The notes under the pieces are model-generated. The model was not told the DNA's origin. It saw only the letters and a program-made list of their open reading frames with translations, and made no database searches. 22,348 nt of DNA from Paramacrobiotus richtersi. Taxonomy: Eukaryota > Tardigrada > Eutardigrada > Parachela > Macrobiotidae. Shown here one piece after another: positions 1-10,088 of the stretch; the stretch's first letter is position 1, and each line of letters starts with the position of its first letter. Where the stretch lies: positions 1 through 22,348 of the forward strand of contig JAQGAU010000961.1 of NCBI GenBank assembly GCA_034698045.1. The letters run 5' to 3'. The translations under genes were made by a program, and so were the position numbers.

Positions 1-1093
1 GCGACCGTGACACTGTCATAAATAAGATGGATAGCAGGCAGCGAATTGTTTTGCAGGTGACAACAACAACACAAATTTCATGTGCTAATCGGGCGATTAT
101 TCGGTCAAGAGAAAGGTTTATCTAGCCGAATCGCACTGACAATGAGATTCAGAAGCCGGCGGGCAGTTTAGGTATTTTTTGATATTTCTTGCGACGGAAA
201 GATTACTGTAGAGACTAATATCTCAATCACAGTAGCATGTAATTGATGGCACTATGATTTAACCAATTTGCATACCGCCGAAGTAAAATAAGTGAGCGTG
301 AGTAATTTTTAATTTCAGAATAGACTATAACAATATACTTATGACTGATGTGCCATGTGATGATGTGTTGGGACTGTGGTCAAACGGTTATCGCAAGGTA
401 TTCGAAGCATATTTACACTTGCTAATTTACAATCTTAATTAATCTGCACTTTGCGGACTGTTCGTGATTGCCATAAGTTAAACGTTCGGCGGTGCATATG
501 CATTTCATGTTTGGCTTTTTAGATGTTTCAGTTTATGATTCTCGAAATAACTATGAATCGACCATTCTGCATCTGCTTGGGTCTCTGCAATATTAATAGG
601 ATGTACATGCCTCAAGTGCTTTCGCGATTTTTTGGGGCCGTTTAGATAAGTTAAAGGACTTATTGTGTATCTTTTTGCTATATGAGTATCAGTAAAGAAG
701 CTGAGTTGTAAGGGTCGGTTTGGAAAAATATTTTGGTCACTTGGACAGCTGTATTAACGTAACTTCCGCTCACAGGCGACAAAAACCGAAAATATATTAT
801 GAAAACAGAAAATTGGTCACTTAAAAGTTAACATCAATTCTGTAAACGAACATAACTTGCACAACACTACACTTCCCAAAATGTAAGCTGGTCGGTGTAC
901 CATAAACAGACAACTTTCGCCAGACGTCGAGGAGTTACATAATTTTATTTAAGAGTCGAATGAACAATATTCCATGAAAAATCTGTACGAACAAAATTCG
1001 CTACAAACTGATAAAACACAAAGCATCAACTAGGAGAATGCGGCGCAAAGGAATTACACAGTAGCTATCAGCATTTGGTTGTGTGTGATCAAT
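1..1093. other. Left-edge non-coding stretch, downstream of EMC6
   Basis: No protein or RNA gene is recognised with confidence here. The right end is the presumed 3' untranslated region of the minus-strand EMC6 gene. A weak candidate for a two-exon small protein on the plus strand (341-397 joined to 523-645) is discussed among the findings. The rest is AT-rich sequence without long open frames. Confidence 0.6.
944..949 (-). terminator. Possible poly(A) signal of EMC6
   Basis: The minus strand reads AATAAA here, about 145 bases beyond the EMC6 stop codon, a plausible distance for the cleavage and polyadenylation signal. Only the hexamer and its position support this. Confidence 0.4.
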
Positions 1094-1429
1094 TCAATAC
1101 ACATGGACCAGTCCATACAAAAACGTCCAGAAGAGGATGTAGGTGAGCAAACTGCCAAAGAGTCCATGGGAAAATATCAGATAAAACTGCTTAAAGTACG
1201 GCCGATACTGGGCGCTGTACTTCTGTAGAACGAAGGCTCCAGCCAGTCCATTGGCGAAAAAGAAAAAGAGGAATCCATACAGCCCCGTCAGACCCAGTAT
1301 GCCCGCTGTGGAACCTCCGAGGAGGGCGGTGAATATCCGACAATAGTCCACGGCGGCCATATTATGCATGGCGGCTAGTTCGTTGTACACGGGCAGTGCT
1401 AGATCGGGATCACCACGGTCGACAGGCAT
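1094..1429 (-). CDS. EMC6: ER membrane protein complex subunit 6
   Basis: This is a single-exon gene for a 111-residue protein, the usual size for EMC6 (about 110). EMC6 is a core membrane subunit of the ER membrane protein complex, which inserts tail-anchored and multi-pass proteins into the ER bilayer and helps them fold. The family hallmark blocks are visible: DYCR at residues 28-31, TAGILGLTGLYGF at 41-53, and the C-terminal TYILFWTFLYGLVHVY at 96-111. Hydrophobic membrane segments cover roughly residues 34-67 (two closely spaced spans) and 84-108. The start ATG sits in an excellent Kozak context (GCCACC before ATG). The N-terminal 25 residues are poorly conserved, as in other EMC6 proteins. 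The gene is divergent from the IDI1-like gene about 1 kb away. Nothing suggests a pseudogene. Identification rests on residue-level recognition of the conserved blocks and is firm. Confidence 0.95.
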   Translation of the reverse strand: MPVDRGDPDLALPVYNELAAMHNMAAVDYCRIFTALLGGSTAGILGLTGLYGFLFFFFANGLAGAFVLQKYSAQYRPYFKQFYLIFSHGLFGSLLTYILFWTFLYGLVHVY

Positions 1430-3920
<2,491 letters not shown>

Positions 3921-4087
3921 TTTGATGAACCGTTTGTTTTACTTTTATCTGTCGTCCACGATTCTTTACGGCGATTGCTGCATTGTTTTTGGGAACACTT
4001 AACAGTTAAAATTTTTTCTAACTGTTTTGCAAAGAATTTTGATAATATAACTGTCATAAATTAGAAGTCATAAAGTTATGCGGCCGT

Positions 4088-5627
4088 TTAAGAAGAATGT
4101 TTTAATAAGACGCGACCGAGAGAAAGACTTCGCTTAGGCACGTTATCCAAATCTCCTTGTTGATTTTCCATTTGCAGTGCTTGCGCCAGTTGGTGGAAGG
4201 TTTTCTCGACAACCGCTTGCCCTTTATTGCCAACCTGTTGTGCAAAGCGAATGGCGGCAACCGTTTTATCCAGCAGCAGCTTTTGGCTTTGGCTGCGTTT
4301 CGGCATCTGTTTGGATAACTTTTTCGACTCCAAAACAGGACCGGTTATCTTCTGCGCTGAATTATATTGTGTCAAACCTCTGCCAGCAACATCCAGGGTT
4401 CTGGAGCGGATGTTCACATCTTTCGGTTTTGGCATGTTGGGAAAGTGAAGTCGTTCATTCAGATTTCTATGACTGAAATCCTTCGGTTGGAAAACATCCG
4501 TTGATTTCACGGGTGAAAGATAATGTTGGTCGCTGAGATGCTGGAGGGATAGCCCGTGTAGACAGTCCGCAAAGTCGGATTTTGCAAGATCAGGGATCAT
4601 TATCCGAGCATCCAGGGCGTCTGATTTGGAAACGGCAACTTTTAATGTTTTTCGCCATGGTATGTAACGATTAGGAATTGGAGCGCTCGCTCCGAACTGT
4701 CCGCGACAATAGGGACACCGGTCTTTCGTTTCCGCATCGCCGTTGCGTTTCCAGAGGTCACGACACGGAATATGGACGTAATTCTTACAGGTTCTGCCAA
4801 ATTGCACCATTAATGAAAAGTAATGACTTTGTAATCAGCTTACGTACTGGCACTGGGTTATGCCCTTTGAGGACTGGAAAAATTTGTCAAAGCAGATAGG
4901 ACATTCGTCATCGCGTGTAAGAACTCGGAACTGAGGGGCTCCAGAAGAGGATGTGGTTTTTCGTGGCTGTTTTTCTGGGAGGTTACTTTCCTGGTGGAGA
5001 CGGTCTTTACCGAACAGCGAGCGTAAATTGGATTCGTTCAAACCACTCTGAAACATCACTACAATGAAATTCGTTTTATGAGATTCTACATCTTGAAACG
5101 TGCAACTTGCTTTCGTCTTTCGGATGGACTTTGAATTTCTTTGTTAATACCCAGGAAATGTGCTCGCAAGGTACATTCGGCATCAGTTTGTGTGCAGGAC
5201 ACGTGCAATGATTGCGCTCTCCAAGCGTTATCTATCCAGTGAAATTCAAACATGTAGAATAGTGACCAGTGGTGAATACTGTAGACTGATGCATGAGAAA
5301 AACAAATAAAAAGCAGTACAATATTACGGTGATAAATACGTTTGTTTGTGGACAGGAACTGTTTATAATAACATGAAACTGACTTGTGAATTGGAGAAAT
5401 TTGGTAACAGGTCTGGCACAGCTAGGATGCCTTCTAAATTTCGTGGATCTTTAATCTCTAGTTCTACATTAGGCATAAACCTTTTGATCCACATCGGATG
5501 TAATGTCATGGAGCACAAAGCATAGTGGACCCAGCGTTTTCATGATTAGGAAGGTCGACTGGTCCGCAACTTGTGTGCTTTTCCTCGTCGAAGGAGGCTG
5601 AGCTGTCCGTACAGTCTTCGAAGCCAT
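4088..5627 (-). CDS. ZSWIM2-like SWIM and RING zinc-finger protein (putative E3 ligase)
   Basis: The model has four exons read on the minus strand: 5627-5481, 5231-5100, 5047-4848 and 4793-4088. Introns are 249, 52 and 54 bases, and the product is 394 residues. Exon 1 holds the family block STFLIMKTLGPLCFVL at residues 24-39. Exon 2 holds a SWIM zinc motif, C58-x-C60 ... C71-x-H73, followed by ISWVLTKKFKV as in ZSWIM2. Exon 3 starts with SGLNESNLRSLF, aligning without gaps to the segment after SWIM in that family. The RING has C142-x2-C145, C159-x2-C162, H167-x2-C170 and C186-x2-C189, split by intron 3. ZSWIM2 (MEX) is a RING-dependent E3 ubiquitin ligase related to the MEKK1 RING. The remaining 200 residues are basic, rich in Lys and Ser, with no ZZ finger or second RING, unlike vertebrate ZSWIM2. 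The exon 3 donor is GTACGT (4847), not the adjacent GTAAGC, because only it restores C-x2-C. Family assignment is from remembered conservation. Confidence 0.8.
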
Positions 5628-6212
5628 GACCTTTATTTTTTAGATCGGGTAGATCGAATAAGATTGTTATTTAGGTAGAAAACTCAGTATCTCGACTGAT
5701 TTAATACTATAACTGCAACTTTCATCGTCACCTTCCATTTGGACAACAATCACATCAATTTTGTCATTAACAAGCCTTTGATTTCCAGCACGCTGTACGG
5801 GCCATAATACGGCGGCACGCTGTGGTTCGTTTATTCATTGTGGTTATTGCTACGGTGACACAACCTACAGTAAGCAACCTCATTCATACTTTTCGGCGTG
5901 ATTTCGTAAAGATAATAATTTTCACATCTACCCCAGAATGCGTTTTCATGAAGAACAAGCGCGGACCGAATCGTATTCAAGAGATGTTTTCGAGATTTGC
6001 AGATTCAAGTGTTTTGTTTCCAAGTTTTTCAGAGAACAAAGATGTTAACTGTCCACATTTAATACACGACATAAATCCACCTAAGTACAGAACAGGAATG
6101 CCGGACGGAATGGAATATCTTTCGTTCCACTGTCCACATCACAAATATCACAGAAAGATCATAGCATCCTAATACTACTATAGAATAAGTAGTAATCCAG
6201 ACCGTCGGTTTG
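5628..6212. other. Intergenic region between two minus-strand genes
   Basis: This holds the presumed promoter and 5' leader of the SWIM/RING gene and the 3' untranslated region of the membrane-protein gene. A plus-strand frame stays open from about 5771 to 6172 but has no ATG near its start and resembles no family I know, so it is not called. The octamer CACGCTGT occurs twice, 27 bases apart (5789-5796 and 5816-5823). Confidence 0.5.
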
Positions 6213-7411
6213 TCAATCAGGATACCGGACTGTGCCGAGTCTCTTGATAGATGCTTCGTACAGTGCTCTCAAACGAGCATGGTCAGGAATATCAGCCACT
6301 TTCTTCCTGTTCAGCTTCTCCTTTCTGTCCGTCATTAGTGTCTGCCGACAATAAGTGTAATGTCCAAAATCCTTCCAGCAGTCCACTTGAAACATTTGTC
6401 GGGACACATCGTCCCCGTTCATCCACATCCCGTGTCTACTGTTTGTACAAGTCGATTTTGCGATTCGAATCCGATAAAAGTACGATATCAGCACATCGCC
6501 ATCCGCGGTCGTAGTAGCATAATCACACTGCGGAATGCGCTGGACAACGATATCACCGGAAGGTGATGCTAAAGAATTCACAGAGTGCCGGACAATCGTC
6601 AATGACTCTTCGCAAGATGCAGTTATCTGAAAAAAAGATGATCATGCTAAAATTTTGCACATATTTATTGCTGTGCAATAGAAAATCCAAGTAACTCATC
6701 GAAGCAATAATATGATCAAAACTGAAAGACAAAATTAATTTATTAAGAAACTGGATGAAACTGCGGCAATTTTTGCAATCCTAATGACTAGACCAAATAT
6801 AAAAACAATAATGAAAAAAGCGGTATACGTAATGTCACGGAAATGAAATCGCTCGAAGAATGCATCACAGTAGCGTAACATGTACTGAAAATATTCACAA
6901 TTTATAACATAACACACCGCTTAAATTTCTGACCACTCACATCGATAGGTAAGGACACCCGCATCAACTCAAGTCTATCCCGCATGTTCTCCACACCCTC
7001 CGACATATCGAATGGGAAAAAGTACGACGGCGATTCAACATCCTCAATGACACATATTCCTCGATGAAGCCGCTTCCCTGGACTAACATTCGGGTAAACG
7101 ACAACTCCGGATGTGGCACGGGACACCGACATGGCTCTCCAGTCCGGGCTTATCGAGCATAGCAGGCATTCCTTCCCATTCTGGCAGGTTTTTTCCAGAG
7201 AAAAGATCTGATACTGGGGTGCCCGAACGAATAACGCCATAAATGCCACTTGCGCAACAGACTGCTTGTAAGCATTGCATATCGATCTTAGTGGGCAGTC
7301 GCGGCAGGATGGGTTGATTTCTGTGCAGATGGTCCGGGCAGCCGTCCGAATTCCGTCTTCAATATCGGCGATATGGTCGGTGTCTGCAATACAAACAGGT
7401 TCATTTTCGCG
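6213..7411 (-). CDS. Single-pass membrane protein with Cys-rich domain, N terminus unresolved
   Basis: Three exons are supported on the minus strand: 7411 (or 7383) to 6941, 6884-6762 and 6626-6213, all joined in phase 0. The first exon encodes a Cys-rich region of about 150 residues containing C-x6-C-x2-C-x5-C (TICTEINPSCRDCPLRSIC), a later KECLLC pair and the acidic patch CVIEDVESP. The second exon encodes YMLRYCDAFFERF, then one strongly hydrophobic span (YTAFFIIVFIFGLVIRI). The third encodes 137 residues with several more cysteines, charged in its last third and ending TVRYPD. Splice sites are good: donors GTGAGT and GTTTCA, acceptors TATTTTCAG and TTTTTTTCAG. I do not recognise the family. 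The four-Cys spacing equals that of the Fe-S loop of MutY/Nth glycosylases, but no helix-hairpin-helix glycosylase domain is visible. No start codon is found in frame in the first exon, so it needs an upstream exon. That may be the 8745-7893 exon, giving one 610-residue protein. Confidence 0.6.
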
Positions 7412-7884
7412 CTAGGAGAATATATTTAAATTGGCTGGATTCAGCAAAGGATACTATTTATTTGTTGAACAAAAACACTGAAGACAGGTGTTTAAATTAA
7501 CAAGGATAAAAAACATTTTTTTAATGAATCATATTCATTATTACCCAACTCGCAGCAGACCACTACACACGCTTTTCGGTCACATATTGACAGCTTATAA
7601 GACTAAAGAGTAAAGGTGTATACGAAGCAAAATATCCCTCGAATGGTTAATGATCTACCACATGCACAATATATTAAGTAACAAATAATATCCTAATTTT
7701 CCAAAGGCAAAAATCAAATTCTTCCTGCTCGTCAGCAAATTTTGCGAAATTTACACACAACAGCAACCATTTCCGACAACGGTACATAAATTACCAAAAA
7801 AAAACGTAAAACCTACTAAATCAAAATTCCGAAGTGTAATTTTTTATCAAAGTACTTTACCGTAATTTTTTTCTGCAAACACAA
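7412..7884. other. AT-rich gap: intron or intergenic
   Basis: There is no long open frame. If the two flanking minus-strand coding regions form one gene, most of this is an intron (7892-7384, about 509 bases) with donor CAAG/GTTTGT and acceptor TTGTATTGCAG. If they are separate, it holds a 3' end, a promoter and a missing first exon. A minus-strand ATG frame reading MYRCRKWLLLC near 7786 looks faintly like a signal peptide followed by a GTAAAT donor, but this is too short to call. Confidence 0.5.
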
Positions 7885-8745
7885 TTACAAACCTTGAGAC
7901 TTTAACAGATCCAGTGTGTTTCGGAAGTGCTGTTTAACAGGTATGGAGCTGGTATTCTCACTAATGCGACATATCCTGGACAACATCCGAATGACATCCT
8001 GGTCTTCCTCCAGCGAGACAGTCGTGACAATGAGCTCTCCTACATACTGCCGTGCCGCCTTCGCATCTCCTTTGCGTGTGTCTTCCTTAAGCATCGCTCC
8101 ATCCTCGTTATTCCAGGTAAACTCATTTAAACGCCTCAAAACCCCCATACACTTTAGTAATAACGCTTCCGACTGGATAAACCGGGGAATCTGCGCAAGC
8201 TGCTCTTTCCTCGCTAATTCCGGATTCTCTGCAGTATGATCAACAAGAACACAAGAAACTTCGGGGAAATGGCACATCCATTCAGTGAACACACTGGGAA
8301 GATCATCAGGGGACTCGGCGAGGGCATCACAGAGCAGTCTGTAGACGACTACACAGTAAATAAATTTTTCGTTATTTTCCGGAGCAATCCCGTCCGCCGT
8401 AAGCTTTACAAACAGAGGCGTTAATAAAAAAGGGATTCGATTATTCAGGCGCAGTTTCGCATTAGAGACAATCCAGTTGATCAGGGTCTTCACCGTCTTT
8501 TCCACAACCGCTGGTCCGCTTAACTGAGGATCGTCGAACACCAATGCGCTTCGGTTTTTAGGATGTCGAATAAGAAGGCGCAGTGAGGTATCAATGGAGT
8601 GAATGTCTGCCGGTGGAAGGCAAGCCCGCAGTTTGGTTCGAGAGGGAAGATTTCGGGAGACTCGTGGGCTTGCTCGGTCGACACTCGGCGCGCTGGTACT
8701 TGATACCGACGGAAATGCTTTCTCGAGGGCCGATGCATCAGCCAT
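7885..8745 (-). CDS. Helical protein of unrecognised family (286 residues, or N-terminal part of a larger protein)
   Basis: This is one uninterrupted frame from ATG (8745) to TAA (7885). The first 40 residues are rich in Ser, Pro, Ala and Arg and probably disordered. Residues about 45-284 read as a run of amphipathic helices (for example VVEKTVKTLINWIVS, YCVVVYRLLCDALAES, ALLLKCMGVLRRLNEF, YVGELIVTTVS), suggesting a MIF4G/HEAT-like alpha-solenoid. I cannot name the family. No signal peptide or membrane span is seen. The last codons (TCT CAA GGT TTG TAA) coincide with a good splice donor, CAAG/GTTTGT at 7893/7892, in phase 1. That is exactly the phase needed to join the acceptor at 7384, so the stop may be intronic and the protein may continue into the membrane-protein exons. 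The start ATG is the first in the frame. Confidence 0.65.
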   Translation of the reverse strand: MADASALEKAFPSVSSTSAPSVDRASPRVSRNLPSRTKLRACLPPADIHSIDTSLRLLIRHPKNRSALVFDDPQLSGPAVVEKTVKTLINWIVSNAKLRLNNRIPFLLTPLFVKLTADGIAPENNEKFIYCVVVYRLLCDALAESPDDLPSVFTEWMCHFPEVSCVLVDHTAENPELARKEQLAQIPRFIQSEALLLKCMGVLRRLNEFTWNNEDGAMLKEDTRKGDAKAARQYVGELIVTTVSLEEDQDVIRMLSRICRISENTSSIPVKQHFRNTLDLLKSQGL

Positions 8746-9520
8746 GATTGAATAAAATCATCAAATACATCCAGATTTTTGTCACTTTCTATAAAACAAA
8801 GTCATCTAGAAATAATAAATAATTGCAGCGGGGTCTACTTAGAAAAAGCCTTTTCAGTTTTCAGTGTTTTGCACTTTTCACTTGTAAACCTGACCATGAT
8901 ATGTAAGGCAGCCGCCCTCGTAAACGATAAACAGCGGCAACTGCCAGGCAAAAAAACCATCTGTCTTCCCATTCTGTGGCGATTACCTGGATGTGGCTGA
9001 AACGTTCACGTTTCGGCAGTCGCCTTTTCTTTAGAACTCAAAGATGGCTCTCTAGATCAGCGTTTTCTCAAGGGCGGAAGCACCTTGGGCTGCTTCCGAA
9101 ACCTCGTAGCGGTAAATAATTTCCAACTATGAAGAATTTATTTACAGAAAATTGGGATAGAAGTAGAGTAAGTTCTTGCTGCTACATAATTAATGTTGGG
9201 TCCAGAGCGAAAGCGGCGTGATTGATAAAAAACACTGGCTTTCATAATTTATCGGGAAACTGTATTGTTTTGGTTTTTTCGTATTTTGTGTTCCTAGATT
9301 TTACTTCTACTTCATGCTTATACATATCAGATTGCGATTTAGAACTTTTTTTAGATTCGTATATTTCTTTTTATGTTTTTATTTTTTAGTATAGTTTTAT
9401 GTTTCTTTTTTTTATGTTTTTGTATTGTCCCTTGATTATTACGGATTTCCCGAAACCTCCTCATATTGCTTTCTGTACTTTTGTTGTTTTATATGTGATT
9501 TTATCACTTACATATGTTTC
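8746..9520. other. Intergenic region with stem-loops and a T-rich tract
   Basis: No coding exon is evident between the minus-strand gene and the duplicated clathrin-RING unit. Two stem-loops occur close together. One is GCTGAAACG (8996-9004)/CGTTTCGGC (9009-9017), nested inside GGCGAT (8979-8984)/GTCGCC (9019-9024). The other is a perfect 8-bp stem, CGGAAGCA (9075-9082) with TGCTTCCG (9091-9098). A T-rich stretch follows at about 9341-9425. A structured RNA is possible but not demonstrated. Confidence 0.35.
9341..9425. repeat. T-rich low-complexity tract
   Basis: The plus strand is dominated by T runs punctuated by TATG and GTTTT units, with no higher-order repeat. It lies just upstream of the duplicated unit. 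Confidence 0.7.
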
Positions 9521-9755
9521 CAGTCTGGAATAATCTCTGTCGAGCAAGCCGAAACAGTATTCTAAAGTAGTTAGTACCCGTTCTGTCAGAACTCGCGTCG
9601 CATGCCGTCAATTGTTTCAGTTTTCGCTCTGTGTAAATCAGCGCCTGGAAGTGCCTGCGGTGTGAGTGAGTCGGTGACTCACGCGAACACTTGCTTCTGA
9701 TTGTACTGCTGTACTGTTTATTATTCTTGTAACTTGTTGCATGTGTTTTGCTGCC

Positions 9756-9809
9756 TTCGGAATTACCGAAAATGCAGATAATTACAGGAAACAGCCGTTA
9801 ATAATCTGC
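9756..9809 (+). promoter_or_regulatory. Paired stem-loops in the leader of clathrin-RING copy 1
   Basis: Stem A is TTCGG (9756-9760)/CCGAA (9766-9770) with a 5-base loop. Stem B is GCAGATAATTA (9774-9784)/TAATAATCTGC (9799-9809), 10 of 11 positions paired, with a 14-base loop. Both recur at the same place in copy 2. The region lies about 300 bases before the start codon and may be transcribed 5' leader or promoter. Function is unknown. Confidence 0.45.
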
Positions 9810-10088
9810 AGCAGCTGAAAACAGCGTGGATGTCTGGTCGAAGACAAAAGATGCGAAGCATGATTCAAGCATCATACCATGTCAGAGATCAGTCTCCTGA
9901 AAACTGAAGTCAGTTCTCGCAACAGCTGATTTGGAGTTCCGTCGCAGCGGTTGTTACCTTACAGCTTCTCGTGCCAGGATATGTTGAGCTTCAGACCCGT
10001 ACACCAGCTGTTCCTGGAGTGATCTGATTCCTCTTCTAGTTTCAAATCATTTGCGTAATCCAGTCAGCTGCTGTGAGCACCATTCAAA

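Noticed and set aside
4794-4847. ZSWIM2-like intron 3 using the stronger-looking GTAAGC donor at 4843
   Set aside because: That donor gives the wrong phase for every downstream acceptor tried. The overlapping GTACGT donor restores the RING C-x2-C exactly.
5771-6172. Plus-strand open frame opposite the gap between two minus-strand genes
   Set aside because: It has no nearby ATG, no family resemblance and no good downstream donor or partner exon. A chance open frame is more likely.
6941-7411. MutY or endonuclease III DNA glycosylase
   Set aside because: Only the four-cysteine spacing fits. There is no helix-hairpin-helix, no catalytic Asp/Lys region and no Nudix-like C-terminal domain, and a membrane span follows.
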